Part shown: piece after piece, positions 33,668-43,040 of the stretch
Layout: each line of letters opens with the position of its first letter
Position numbering within the stretch: position 1 is the first letter of the stretch
Assembly: GCA_903919315.1 (NCBI GenBank)
Contig: CAIXHP010000030.1
Location: forward strand, 1-64,000
DNA length: 64,000 nt
Reading direction: 5' to 3'
DNA from: an uncultured Pseudomonadota bacterium
Lineage (GTDB): Bacteria > Pseudomonadota > Alphaproteobacteria > UBA9219
Notes under the pieces: model-generated
Told to the model about the DNA's origin: nothing
Databases searched by the model: none
The model's input: the letters and a program-made list of their open reading frames with translations, nothing else
Program-made: the position numbers and the translations under genes

Positions 33668-36600
33668 TGGCCGTCCTCGCGCTTGGCTTGATGGGGGCTG
33701 GTCTGTCCTCCGCCATCGGCATTGGCGCGTCGATTGGTTGGATGGGCGGTGTCATCGTCGGCAATCTGCTGTTCGGGCAGAAAGGCCAGACGCAGGAAGG
33801 CTCACGGCTCAGCGATCTGTCGGTGCAAGGCTCGGCCTATGGCGCGCCGATCCCGCTGGTCTACGGCACCATGCGTTTCGCCGGGAATGTCATCTGGTCA
33901 ACACCGCTCAAAGAGACCCGCCATGTCAAGAAGGTCAGCGGCGGCAAAGGCGGTGGCGGCAGCGCCAAGCAAGTCAGCTATAGCTATTCGGTGTCGTTCG
34001 CGGTCGGCCTTTGCGTCGGCCCTGCCGCCACGGTGCGGCGCGTCTGGGCGGATACCAAGTTGATTTACGACGCCACCGCTTCCAACACGCAAGCCGTCGA
34101 AAAATATCCCGGCATCATCCGCATCCATTGCGGGACGGAGGATCAACTTCCCGACAGCACGATGGAAATGCATCTCGGCACGGGCAACGTCCCAGCCCAT
34201 CGCGGCTTGGTCTATTTGGTGTTCACGGATTTGCAACTGGCCGACTTCGCCAATCGCATCCCCAACATCGGCGCGGAGGTCGTGGCCGCTGGCGGCTTGC
34301 AATGCAGCCCGGTCATCTTGCCGCCCGTTTCCGGCATGTTCCGCGACGGCGGCGTCATCGATCCGGCGCGGGGAACTCTGATCGGGGTTACCGCCGACCA
34401 CATCTACAAATACGATCTCATCAACAACCGTCTGCTGCTGAATGTGCCGCTGGACAGAGGCACTTATGGCGACCTCGCCGGGATCGACAGCCAAGGCTAT
34501 TATTACCACGCCATCAATGTGACCTATGTCGGCACCATGCTGGTCAAGCGCCATCCCGACACGTTGGCGGTGGTGGCGCAATCCGACACCATACCGCTCA
34601 CCGTGAGCGGCACCGTCCGCCGCGACAGGATTTTCGCCCATTACTCCCGGCGCGTTTACGACATCGACCTCACCGAAATCGCCGACTATTCCGACATCCT
34701 GCCCGGCACCAGCGCGCCCGGCGCGCCGATGTGCGGCGATCCTTACGGCAATGTCTGGCAGGCGGCCCATGACAAGCTGCGGCGGGTGGACGAAGACGGC
34801 GGGCTGACGGAATGGGATATCACGGCATGGACAGGCAACACCGAAACGCCCCGCGCCATCTTCTGGGACGACTTCACCGGCCATCTCTACTTCACGCTCG
34901 GCCTTCATAAGCGGATCGTCAAATGGGACGTGGACAGCGGGTTTGTCGCTACCGTCGAGGATGTCGCCCTCCCGGCAGGCTTCGGCGCACAAAGCGATTA
35001 CAACTTGCCGATCAATGGCAAGCTGTGGTCGTCGGACGCCTTGATCGTGACCAAGGTTGATCTGGTCGCTATGCGGATCGAAGAAACCCTTGATTTCTCC
35101 GGGTTCAATCCGACCCATGCTTCGCATTTCGGTGGCGCTTACGAGAAGTTCACCCACAGCATGGTGATCGCCAGCGACTCCGGCCAGATCAAATATCCCC
35201 TTGGCCGCTATGGCGCGGACACGGTGCCATTGTCCGATGTGCTGACCGACCTTTGCCTTAAAGCGGGCATGGCGAACACGGACGTAGTGGCGGGCGACGT
35301 GGCCAGTGGCTTGCGTGGCTACATCGTCAACAGCCGCATGGCGGCGCGGGACGCCCTGCAACCGCTGCTCGGCGCTTTCTTCATCGATGGGGTGGAAATC
35401 GACGGCATCTTGCGCTTCGTGCCTCGTGGACAGAGTTCCGTTGCTTCAATTCCCTACGATGCTTTAGGGGCGGATGAAAATAACGCCAGTGGCGGCTCGC
35501 CACCGTTGCGTCTTGACGAAACCCGCAAGCAGGATACGGAACTGCCACTGCGCATCGATCTGACCCACATCGATCCCGACCGCAGCTATCAGACCAATAC
35601 CCAGCATGCGGCGCGGATCGCCACCTCGGTCGGAACGCAGGATCTGCAAACCGTCCAGTTGGCTATTGCCTTGACGGCAACTGAGGCGGCGCAGGTGGCG
35701 CAGCGCACCCTCAAAAACGCATGGATCGAGCGCAACAGCTACGCCTTCAATCTGCCGCCCGCCTATGCACGGCTTGATCCCACCGACGTGGTGACGGTCG
35801 AAACGCCGGGGATGGAATTCATCATCCGTCTCAATCAGGTGGATTTCGGAGCCAACAACATCGTCGCCTGCAAGGCGGTGGCGGAAGACGATTACGCCTA
35901 TATCGCGACTGCCTCCGGCACCAGCGCCGCGCTGCCGTCCATCCCCATTGGCATCGCCACGCCCATCGACGCGCTGCTGATGGATTTGCCGATGCTGCGG
36001 GCGGATGATGACGGGCTCGGCCTTTATTATGCCTTCGGCATTCGCAACGGATCGGGCCAGAACGCGGCGTTGTATCGTGCGCCGGACGCGCTGGCATGGA
36101 GTGTCATTGGCTCCGGCATCGGCGACCCCGCCTTCGGTTGGGCGGCGAGTGTGCTGGACGACACCGCCCACCCTTGGGTTTGGGACGAAACCAACAGCGT
36201 GCAAATTGCACTGGCGCAAGGGACATTGGACAGCAAGACGGCACTCGATGTTCTGAACTGGAGCAACGTGGCGTTGCTCGGCGACGAGATCATCCAATGG
36301 CGCGACGCGACGCTGCTCTCCGCCAACCTCTATCAGCTGTCCGGCCTGTTGCGCGGGCGGCGCGGGACGGAATGGGCAACAGGCACGCATGGCATCGGTG
36401 AACGCTTCGTCGTGCTGGAACCGGGCGCGCTCTACCGGACACCGATGGCCGCCACCGAAATCGGCCACGTCGCCTATTACAAAGCCTTGGTCAATGGCGG
36501 CAATTGGGACGACGCGCCGACACTGCCGTTGACCTATCAAGGCCGCAGCCTGCGCTGTTTCGCGCCCGTGCATCTGAAAGGCAATCGCGACGGCACAGGC

Positions 36601-36876
36601 AATCTGACGCTGACATGGTTCCGCCGTCCGCGCTGGCATGGCGAATGGCTGGACAATACGGACGTGCCACTGTTCGAGGATGCCGAAACCTATGACGTGG
36701 ATATTTTGAACGGGACGCAGGTGGTGCGGACGCTTTCCGTCACGACGACAACCGCCATCTATACCGCCGCCCAGCAAATCACCGATTTCGGCGCGCCGCA
36801 AAGCGTCCTCTCGGTCGCTGTCTTCCAACGCAACCCCCTCATTGGACGGGGCAATCCCGGCGAGGCCATCCTATGA
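33664..36876 (+). CDS. Large tail tip/host-specificity protein (GTA gp15-like) with propeller-like insert
   Basis: This 1070-residue protein has a hydrophobic N-terminus, then the conserved GSAYGAPIPLVYGTMRFAGN start of the family. Baseplate domains are recognisable after residue 510 (phage tail protein, fibronectin-like C-terminus). Residues about 225-510 are unusual: repeated strands such as YKYDLINNRLLLN, RVYDIDLTEIADY, NVWQAAHDKLRRVDEDG and RIVKWDVDSGFVATVED suggest an inserted beta-propeller. The insert may bind a surface sugar or protein. Overlaps neighbours by ATGA. Confidence 0.88.
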   Translation: MMAVLALGLMGAGLSSAIGIGASIGWMGGVIVGNLLFGQKGQTQEGSRLSDLSVQGSAYGAPIPLVYGTMRFAGNVIWSTPLKETRHVKKVSGGKGGGGSAKQVSYSYSVSFAVGLCVGPAATVRRVWADTKLIYDATASNTQAVEKYPGIIRIHCGTEDQLPDSTMEMHLGTGNVPAHRGLVYLVFTDLQLADFANRIPNIGAEVVAAGGLQCSPVILPPVSGMFRDGGVIDPARGTLIGVTADHIYKYDLINNRLLLNVPLDRGTYGDLAGIDSQGYYYHAINVTYVGTMLVKRHPDTLAVVAQSDTIPLTVSGTVRRDRIFAHYSRRVYDIDLTEIADYSDILPGTSAPGAPMCGDPYGNVWQAAHDKLRRVDEDGGLTEWDITAWTGNTETPRAIFWDDFTGHLYFTLGLHKRIVKWDVDSGFVATVEDVALPAGFGAQSDYNLPINGKLWSSDALIVTKVDLVAMRIEETLDFSGFNPTHASHFGGAYEKFTHSMVIASDSGQIKYPLGRYGADTVPLSDVLTDLCLKAGMANTDVVAGDVASGLRGYIVNSRMAARDALQPLLGAFFIDGVEIDGILRFVPRGQSSVASIPYDALGADENNASGGSPPLRLDETRKQDTELPLRIDLTHIDPDRSYQTNTQHAARIATSVGTQDLQTVQLAIALTATEAAQVAQRTLKNAWIERNSYAFNLPPAYARLDPTDVVTVETPGMEFIIRLNQVDFGANNIVACKAVAEDDYAYIATASGTSAALPSIPIGIATPIDALLMDLPMLRADDDGLGLYYAFGIRNGSGQNAALYRAPDALAWSVIGSGIGDPAFGWAASVLDDTAHPWVWDETNSVQIALAQGTLDSKTALDVLNWSNVALLGDEIIQWRDATLLSANLYQLSGLLRGRRGTEWATGTHGIGERFVVLEPGALYRTPMAATEIGHVAYYKALVNGGNWDDAPTLPLTYQGRSLRCFAPVHLKGNRDGTGNLTLTWFRRPRWHGEWLDNTDVPLFEDAETYDVDILNGTQVVRTLSVTTTTAIYTAAQQITDFGAPQSVLSVAVFQRNPLIGRGNPGEAIL

Positions 36877-37598
36877 CTCAATCCCCCAATTTGTTGCTCG
36901 ACCACATCGCCGCATCGCAGGCGCAGAAAGAAGTCACAGCCAACGCCGCCTTCGACGGGCTGGATCAAGCCTTGTGCGGCATCCTCGCCAAAGCGCTGGC
37001 CGACGCCGACGCGACCCTGACTGCGGCAGAGTTCCTGACCGCGATGTATGTGCGGCTCTCCGGCGCTTTGACGGCAGCCCGCACCGTCACGGTTCCGACG
37101 AATAGGAAACCGTTCATGATTGAGAACGCCACCACCGGCAATTACGCCGTGACGGTAAAGACGGCTGCCGGAACCGGCGTTTCTATCCCGGCAGGTGGCC
37201 GCAAGCTTTTGTATGGCGACGGCACCAACATCGTGCTGGTGGCAGAGGCGATGGTCAACGCCCCCTATGACGTGGGCGGCAGCCTGCCCGGACAGCCTGC
37301 CGCAGGAGCCACTATTCTCCGTTATCCCATGCCGCGAGCCGTCCGCTTCCCGACAGGTATGGCCAACAGCCGGGCGATTGTGAATACCGCGCCTGCGGCT
37401 GCGGTGGCTTTCAGCCTGCGCAAGAACGCCGCGCAATTCGGCACCCTGAATTTCGCCGCCAGCGCAACCACCGCCACCTTTACGGCGGCCAGCGACACCG
37501 ACTTTGCCGCTGGCGATGTGCTGACCATCATCGCCCCAGCCCCCGCCGACAGTGCCTTGGCCGATCTCGGCTTGTCGCTGGCAGGCATCCGCCTATAA
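36873..37598 (+). CDS. DUF2793 tail-associated protein
   Basis: This 241-residue protein opens with SPNLLLDHIAASQAQKEVTAN, the conserved DUF2793 start. A beta-rich middle with TNRKPFMIENATTGNYAVTV and a Thr/Ala-rich end follow. Proteins of this family lie next to tail fibres in alphaproteobacterial phages. Confidence 0.88.
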   Translation: MTQSPNLLLDHIAASQAQKEVTANAAFDGLDQALCGILAKALADADATLTAAEFLTAMYVRLSGALTAARTVTVPTNRKPFMIENATTGNYAVTVKTAAGTGVSIPAGGRKLLYGDGTNIVLVAEAMVNAPYDVGGSLPGQPAAGATILRYPMPRAVRFPTGMANSRAIVNTAPAAAVAFSLRKNAAQFGTLNFAASATTATFTAASDTDFAAGDVLTIIAPAPADSALADLGLSLAGIRL

Positions 37599-37608
37599 GG
37601 AGATCCTC

Positions 37609-38628
37609 ATGGCTTTGCGTTTCATGGATGGCTTTGACCATTACACCATCCCCGCCGACCTGCCGCGCAAATACACCGCTTATAATGACAGCGGTAGTTC
37701 CATCGGCCTGAGCGCCGTGACCGGACGGCGGGCTGGCTCCAATGCCCTGACCTTGCGCATCTCGATTGATTACATCTCCCTGACACTGGACGATCAGGGA
37801 ACATGGATCATGGGCTTCGCCATCAACTTCTCCGGCACCGAAACGGCGGAGTTCCTCAAATTCTTCGACAACACCAACAACGCGCAAGCCACCGTCGCCC
37901 TCAATAGCGCAGGATTGCTCCAACTATACCGGGGCAGTTCCTCGACGCTGCTGGCCACAGCCAACACCGCCATTCCGATCAACACGTGGGCTTATGTCGA
38001 AGTCAAGCTGTCCATCGCCGCTTCGGGCGGCGTGTTCGAAGCCCGGATCAACGAGCAAGTCGTCGCTACCTATACCGGCAACACCAAGCAATCCAGTACG
38101 CTTGCCACCGCCTGCCGCTTCCAGTTCATCGGGCGCAGCACCAAATACGCCATTGATGATATCTACCTATGCGATGGCACGGGCACGATCAACAATGGCT
38201 ATCTCGGTGATTGCCGGGTGGATGCGCTCAAGCCGGTTGGTTCCGGCACCTATGCCGAATTCACGCCGCAAGGTGCCGCCAGCAACTGGGATTGTGTGGA
38301 CGAAGCAACCTATGATGCGGACGCCACCTACAACGCCACCAACGTGGTCGGCAAGCGCGATAGCTTCGACTGCTCCAACCTGACCTCCATCACCGGAGCG
38401 ATATACGGGGTGCAGCTGGCGACGATGGCCCGCAAAGACGACGCAGGCACTCGCGCCTTGCGTAGCCTGACCCGCGTCGGCGGCAGCGACTATGAGGGCG
38501 CGACGCAGCCGGTCACGACCGATTACCGCTATTACACGCAAGTGGTCGAGCAGAACCCCAACGCTGCCGCCGCATGGACGGATACGGCCATCAACGCCGC
38601 CGAGTTCGGCTACAAGGTGCAAGCCTAA
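37609..38628 (+). CDS. Tail fibre protein with lectin-like fold
   Basis: 339 residues from the ATG at 37609 with AGGAGATC upstream. ALRFMDGFDHYT begins a fold whose TWIMGFAINFSG, NTWAYVEVKLSI and STKYAIDDIYLCDGTG segments suggest a concanavalin-like (LamG-type) domain. The last ~100 residues are similar to the C-termini of other structural proteins. Probably binds a host glycan. Confidence 0.8.
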   Translation: MALRFMDGFDHYTIPADLPRKYTAYNDSGSSIGLSAVTGRRAGSNALTLRISIDYISLTLDDQGTWIMGFAINFSGTETAEFLKFFDNTNNAQATVALNSAGLLQLYRGSSSTLLATANTAIPINTWAYVEVKLSIAASGGVFEARINEQVVATYTGNTKQSSTLATACRFQFIGRSTKYAIDDIYLCDGTGTINNGYLGDCRVDALKPVGSGTYAEFTPQGAASNWDCVDEATYDADATYNATNVVGKRDSFDCSNLTSITGAIYGVQLATMARKDDAGTRALRSLTRVGGSDYEGATQPVTTDYRYYTQVVEQNPNAAAAWTDTAINAAEFGYKVQA

Positions 38629-39455
38629 TGCCGCGCCTTTACCTCTCCAACAACAGCGCGGGCTATATTCCGGCCACTGTCAAAGGTGGCTGGGAGCAGA
38701 CCGCCGGGCATGTCGTGCGCGGCATGCACAGCGTGCAAGACCCCGCCTTTACAGGCGTTCCGTCATCTGTGTCTCTGACGGAAAACTCGGCCAGCGCCAA
38801 CTTCGATGTTCTGCTCATCCGGGCCATCTCGGCACCGCTCGCCGCCGACTGGACGTTCTCCGGCACCGTTAATCTGATGCTGGCCGCGATGGAGAACGGC
38901 AGCGACGCCGATTACGCCTTTTGCCTGCATGTCTATGTCACCCAAGGCAACAGCGATACGGTGCGCGGCACATTGCTGGCCACTTACGCCGATCCCTTGG
39001 CTAACGAATGGTCGGCGGTTTCAGCGATTGGCAAAGCCTTGGCCTCGGCCCAAGCGCTTTCTTCGATAGCGGCGCTGGCAGGAGACCGAATTGTCGTCGA
39101 GGTCGGTTATCGTTCCTACAACACGATGACCAGTTCCCGCTATGGCCTGCTTTATTACGGCGGCAACGGCTCTGATCTGGCGGCGGGCGGCGCGGCCACC
39201 AGCGGCATTGGCTATGTGGATTTCTCGGATGCCTTCACGCTCGCCAACAGTCCCGTTCTGCGTGTTAGCCAGACGGCGCTGGAAACGCTTTCCCGTCCCA
39301 CGACCGCTACGCTTCGGATCTCCCAAACGGCGCAGGAAGTTTTGCGCCATCCCATCCCACCGTTCCGCGTCACCCAGCTTGCCGTCGAAGTCTTGCGCAA
39401 GAACGGCGCGCCGGTCGTCGCCTCCCAAGGCGGCATGTTGATCATCGCCACCTGA
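38628..39455 (+). CDS. Tail structural protein with short C-terminal repeats
   Basis: 275 residues beginning on the A of the previous stop (TAATG). Residues 1-205 are beta-rich. Residues 205-265 hold three repeats of a nearly identical block: LRVSQTALETLS, LRISQTAQEVLR, FRVTQLAVEVLR. Such repeats recur in phage virion proteins of this group and may mediate multimerisation or attachment. Confidence 0.75.
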   Translation: MPRLYLSNNSAGYIPATVKGGWEQTAGHVVRGMHSVQDPAFTGVPSSVSLTENSASANFDVLLIRAISAPLAADWTFSGTVNLMLAAMENGSDADYAFCLHVYVTQGNSDTVRGTLLATYADPLANEWSAVSAIGKALASAQALSSIAALAGDRIVVEVGYRSYNTMTSSRYGLLYYGGNGSDLAAGGAATSGIGYVDFSDAFTLANSPVLRVSQTALETLSRPTTATLRISQTAQEVLRHPIPPFRVTQLAVEVLRKNGAPVVASQGGMLIIAT

Positions 39456-39469
39456 CAGAGGAGCCGCCC

Positions 39470-39754
39470 ATGAATCCGCCCCCAGCCGACCCGGCCATCA
39501 CCGGGCCAGAACACGATCACTTTGCCGTGCCACCGGATTATTTTCGCAGCATCGGCCATCTCGAAGCGCAGGTGCAAGCACTGACCTCCGCGATTACGGA
39601 ACTGAAAACCAAGCTGGACGGGATCGACACGCGCTTAGCTGACTTAGATCGCCTTGCCAACAAATGGCGCGGTGGTTTCGGTGTTGTCCTTGTCCTCGGC
39701 GGTGTGGCGGGTTTTGTCCTCGATCACCTTCTTCGCTGGATCGCACCGAAGTGA
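39470..39754 (+). CDS. Small coiled-coil membrane protein (XhlA/holin-like)
   Basis: 94 residues: a Pro-rich start, a coiled coil at about 30-65 (GHLEAQVQALTSAITELKTKLDGI) and one C-terminal membrane helix (GVVLVLGGVAGFVLDHLL). The architecture matches XhlA-type lysis accessories, last gene of the structural operon. No other holin-like gene is present, so it could be the holin. Confidence 0.7.
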   Translation: MNPPPADPAITGPEHDHFAVPPDYFRSIGHLEAQVQALTSAITELKTKLDGIDTRLADLDRLANKWRGGFGVVLVLGGVAGFVLDHLLRWIAPK

Positions 39755-39793
39755 TAAGTAAGTAATCTGCCTATGACGTTACATTTTCGTGAA

Positions 39794-40528
39794 TTAGGTC
39801 TCTTCCATAAATTTGAATTCAATTGAATATTTTTTTAACGTCAATGTAGGAACCACGCGAGCTGCCGCTTTGGTGCGTTTGTCGAAATCACTAGCGACAA
39901 TAATGCCGCGCACCTGCTTACCATTTTCTTCCTCTTGCACATCGCCCATGTAGCCTAAAATCTGGCCAATAACCTTGCAATCTGTTTTGCCAGCCTTGAG
40001 TTCAACGACAACGATGCCGTTTCCGTCTGCGCACGTTATGTCGATAAATCCTGAATTTACGGCTCGCTCTGCGCCATCGTCGATGATTTTCAAAGAAGGA
40101 TCGAGACTGGCAATGTTCTGCCGCAACGCGGCCTGCATATCTCGCTCCAGCGTAAATCTTTGCTTGGCGGATTCATCTTCAGAAGGCAGCTCTAATTTCT
40201 CGCATGCGTCCTCTGTATTGGACGGCATTCTATCAAAACCATCGTCCTTCAGGAATTTTTGATAGCGCACGACGGCGTTCTTGTAAGATTGGAGGTTGTT
40301 ACGAATATTCCCTTCAAACTTAATCTTTGACGGATTAGGTTTGTTGGCTCTTTCATCATCCGCGGAATATTTCAGCTGATCGATGACTCCTTGGTAAGTG
40401 CCATCCGCATCATGCTTGTCGAGGCTTCCGTAGCATTCCTCCACCTTCTTGACCCGATGAATTTGCGCTACTTGCGTGTTCTCCGCGTATTTTTGTTCGG
40501 CAAGCCATGTTGGATAATCTTGACGCAT
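39794..40528 (-). CDS. NucS/PD-(D/E)xK nuclease-like protein
   Basis: This 244-residue protein has an N-terminal helical domain (1-120) and a C-terminal nuclease-like domain: LERDMQAALRQNI, GFIDITCADGNGIVVVELKAG with D...ELK catalytic pattern, and KVIGQILGYMGDV. The latter resembles archaeal/actinobacterial NucS (EndoMS) and DUF-type restriction nucleases. It is likely a cargo nuclease (defence or exclusion) since it is antisense to the late operon. Exact substrate unknown. Confidence 0.75.
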   Translation of the reverse strand: MRQDYPTWLAEQKYAENTQVAQIHRVKKVEECYGSLDKHDADGTYQGVIDQLKYSADDERANKPNPSKIKFEGNIRNNLQSYKNAVVRYQKFLKDDGFDRMPSNTEDACEKLELPSEDESAKQRFTLERDMQAALRQNIASLDPSLKIIDDGAERAVNSGFIDITCADGNGIVVVELKAGKTDCKVIGQILGYMGDVQEEENGKQVRGIIVASDFDKRTKAAARVVPTLTLKKYSIEFKFMEET

Positions 40529-40590
40529 TCGCTTCCCCTTGTGTTTTGCGCGATATTCGACGCTGTCAGACTACTTGATTTTCTTAAACC

Positions 40591-41166
40591 TCAGCAAGAC
40601 GAGCGCTTGTTGTGGCGAGGCGTTTTCCTTGAAGCATCTGCAGGACAATGATTGTTCAGCCATTTCTTCAAGGATCCCCATTCAACGGCGCTAATCGGGC
40701 AGACACGATGCCCGCGTCGCGCGCCGCTTAACCGCAAACCGAATTCTTCAGGCAGAATCTCGACGACAGGGCCAAAGCGCCATGCAGTTTCAAAGGCCAG
40801 CACGAATGCTCCGCCAAGATCGCGGGATATGTTCTTGGCTGTATGAGACGGATTATTGACCTGTTCGTAGGTTGTGCCTGACGGCTTGTAGATGTTGTCC
40901 GGCCTCTCCGACTTGCCCGGCCTTTTGGCGACGAAACGCGGTGCGTTCCAGTATTCGGCAAAGGTCATTTTCTCCGTCACAACCCCCGCCCAGCGAACGG
41001 CATGTGGTTCTGGCCCCAGCGTTTGTCCGGCGAAAGCGATCACCAAGTCGCCGGGCTGGGCATAAAGCCTGATCTTCGGCTTACAGATGGCAAGCGTCGT
41101 CATCGGCGCATCATAATTCGGGGCGCTGCCATCGTCGTTCACGATCACGTAGGAAAACACCTTCAT
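40591..41166 (-). CDS. Nucleotide modification associated domain 2 protein (Nmad2)
   Basis: About 191 residues from the ATG at 41166, which overlaps the Nmad3 stop (ATGA). KVFSYVIVNDDGSAPNYD, TLAICKPKIRLYAQPGDLVIAFAG and a C-terminal Trp-Gly segment fit Nmad2, a domain defined from phage operons for hypermodified DNA bases. Biochemical role is unknown in the family. It is co-transcribed with Nmad3 and ends with a basic tail. Confidence 0.75.
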   Translation of the reverse strand: MKVFSYVIVNDDGSAPNYDAPMTTLAICKPKIRLYAQPGDLVIAFAGQTLGPEPHAVRWAGVVTEKMTFAEYWNAPRFVAKRPGKSERPDNIYKPSGTTYEQVNNPSHTAKNISRDLGGAFVLAFETAWRFGPVVEILPEEFGLRLSGARRGHRVCPISAVEWGSLKKWLNNHCPADASRKTPRHNKRSSC

Positions 41167-41984
41167 GCCGCCTCCTGAAACAGCGTGCGCAACCAAGCCA
41201 ACGCCTCACGACTGCCAGCAGGCTCCGCTATGAATTCCTGACCACGCGCCGCCGATTGTAGACCGCCGTCCGCATCCCATCTTTCCGGCGGATGGTACGT
41301 CATGCCAACACCGCCGCGTTGTGGATTCAGCCAGTCTGGCACCGTCCAGAGGCTTGGGCTTGCGTCTCCGGCGGAAAGCCGATGCCCCTTTCGAAACGTG
41401 CCCCAGCCGGGCAGCGAGGTTTTCTGTCCGTCGAGGATGAGTTGCTCTGACGCAATGTACAAAGCGTTACGCTGACACCAGCCGTCCCGCGCATGCGGAT
41501 GGTCGCGAAGCCATGGCCGGTCGCGCAAAACATGAGAGCCGTCACACCCGAGGTCGATGATGTCGCCGATTTGCAGCCATCCGAAAATTCTGTGCTCGCG
41601 GCTGCCGCTGTACGTCCATCGCTCCTGACGCAGGACAGGCCGAAATAGCCCCCAGAACAGGAACAGATCGCCCTTGGCGACGCAATTGTTGGCAAGGTGA
41701 GACTGCGCGGCAGCTACTTGCCCCAGACAACCGCGCCAATTTTCTAGTCGGACAAGGACGTTGGCGTTCAGGTCAGGATCAAGGTGGCAAGAGGCCGTCC
41801 GTTTGATCCTTCCGCGCGTCAGATCTTCGACCAGATCTCCGTAATCGCCGGTCAAATCCGCGTAACGCAACGCTGACGGCATGCGCGTCGGGATGGGAAG
41901 CGACACGGGCCTGCCGTCAATGATTGGGCTAGGGCAGCCCCCGGCTGCGCTGTCGAACCCTTTGCGGCTGAAAATGATGCGCAC
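41163..41984 (-). CDS. Nucleotide modification associated domain 3 protein (Nmad3)
   Basis: About 273 residues if read from the GTG at 41984 (an ATG at 42032 would add a basic leader). RIIFSRKGFDSAAGGCPSPI, GDLFLFWGLFRP, HRIFGWLQIGDII and WGTFRKGHRLS fit Nmad3, again from base-hypermodification neighbourhoods. Together with Nmad2 it forms a two-gene minus-strand unit. The known partners (TET/JBP oxygenases, glycosyltransferases) are not seen in this window. Confidence 0.75.
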   Translation of the reverse strand: MRIIFSRKGFDSAAGGCPSPIIDGRPVSLPIPTRMPSALRYADLTGDYGDLVEDLTRGRIKRTASCHLDPDLNANVLVRLENWRGCLGQVAAAQSHLANNCVAKGDLFLFWGLFRPVLRQERWTYSGSREHRIFGWLQIGDIIDLGCDGSHVLRDRPWLRDHPHARDGWCQRNALYIASEQLILDGQKTSLPGWGTFRKGHRLSAGDASPSLWTVPDWLNPQRGGVGMTYHPPERWDADGGLQSAARGQEFIAEPAGSREALAWLRTLFQEAA

Positions 41985-42129
41985 GCGAGCTTTCTTTCGT
42001 TTTCTCAATCTTGAGCGATCCCCCCACTTCAATACCTGACTTTCAGCATCCCTTCAAGAAATCGGGAAGGGAAATCTCTGTCTTCAGCTTCCCCAACACC
42101 GTCCCAACCTGCAAAAGAGGAGAGTAGCC

Positions 42130-42801
42130 ATGACTATCCGACAAGCCGGAAGCCTTCCGCGCGGCCTGCGCAACAATAATCCCGGCAATTTGCGCAAGTC
42201 CAAAGACCCGTGGCAGGGATTGGCAGAACAGCAAACGGACGCCGAATTCTTTGTGTTCAAAAGCCCAATTTACGGCATTCGCGCCATCGCCCGCACCTTG
42301 ATCGCCTATCAGGACGAACACAATCTACGCACCATCCGTCTCATTCTAGGCCGCTGGGCACCGTTGACCGAAAACGACACGGTCTCCTATATCAAAGCCG
42401 TGGCGGAAGAGACAGGCCTCTTGCCTGATCAAACACTGAATATGCACCGCTATGAGGATTTATCTGTTCTCGTTAAAGCCATCATCCACCATGAAAACGG
42501 CCAGCAACCATATACCGATGCGCAGATTACCAAGGCGCTCGTGTTGGCTGGCGTCGAGCCTTCGGCGCAAAGTGTTCAAAAGACCCGTACCGTCAAGGGC
42601 GGGCAGACCGCAACGGCTGCCACGGTTGGCGTCGCGGCACTGGAGGCGGTACGCGAAAGCGTCGATCCAGCCCGCGAAGCGCTGCTCAGCATCGCGCCTT
42701 ATCTCGATATGGCGAAATGGCTGCTTCTTGCAGTCACGCTGGTTGGGATCGGCGTCATGATTTGGGCGCGCATTGATGACCGTCGCAAAGGGTTGCGCTG
42801 A
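42130..42801 (+). CDS. Endolysin-like protein with C-terminal membrane anchor
   Basis: 223 residues. The N-terminal 110 residues start RGLRNNNPGNLRKSKDPWQG and include FKSPIYGIRAIARTLIAYQ, the pattern of virion P5-type / 'structural protein' muralytic domains in many prophages. A membrane helix is at about 196-215 (MAKWLLLAVTLVGIGVMIW). It probably cleaves peptidoglycan at lysis from a membrane-tethered state. AGAGGAGAG ribosome site before the ATG. Confidence 0.8.
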   Translation: MTIRQAGSLPRGLRNNNPGNLRKSKDPWQGLAEQQTDAEFFVFKSPIYGIRAIARTLIAYQDEHNLRTIRLILGRWAPLTENDTVSYIKAVAEETGLLPDQTLNMHRYEDLSVLVKAIIHHENGQQPYTDAQITKALVLAGVEPSAQSVQKTRTVKGGQTATAATVGVAALEAVRESVDPAREALLSIAPYLDMAKWLLLAVTLVGIGVMIWARIDDRRKGLR

Positions 42802-43040
42802 TGTGGACATTATTAACCGGATGGTTCTCAGGCAACGCCCTACGCCTTATCGGCTGGGGCGCGGCTGCCTTATCTGTTCTGGCCGTCCTCTTTGGCATGC
42901 GCCAAGCGGGACGGAATGCGGAACGTTATGATCAACTCAAGAAAATCGTGGAGATCAAAGATGCCCAACTTCGCGCCACGCTGGACGCTCCTCGTACTCG
43001 CGCTGAGCTTGTTGAACGGCTGCGCAACGGGAAATTCTAA
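42801..43040 (+). CDS. Inner-membrane spanin (Rz-like)
   Basis: 79 residues starting on the A of the preceding TGA. N-terminal membrane helix (LIGWGAAALSVLAVLFGM) followed by a helical periplasmic part. With the overlapping lipoprotein it forms the two-component spanin that fuses the inner and outer membranes at lysis, showing a Gram-negative host. Confidence 0.8.
   Translation: MWTLLTGWFSGNALRLIGWGAAALSVLAVLFGMRQAGRNAERYDQLKKIVEIKDAQLRATLDAPRTRAELVERLRNGKF

Noticed and set aside
33898-35361. 487-codon minus-strand frame in the tail tip gene
   Set aside because: Antisense shadow of a recognised structural gene with strong codon bias; no motif of its own.
17848-39754. Whole cluster as a gene transfer agent
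   Set aside because: Only the tail tip is GTA-like. Integrase, repressor, replication and lysis genes and attachment-like repeats indicate a prophage.
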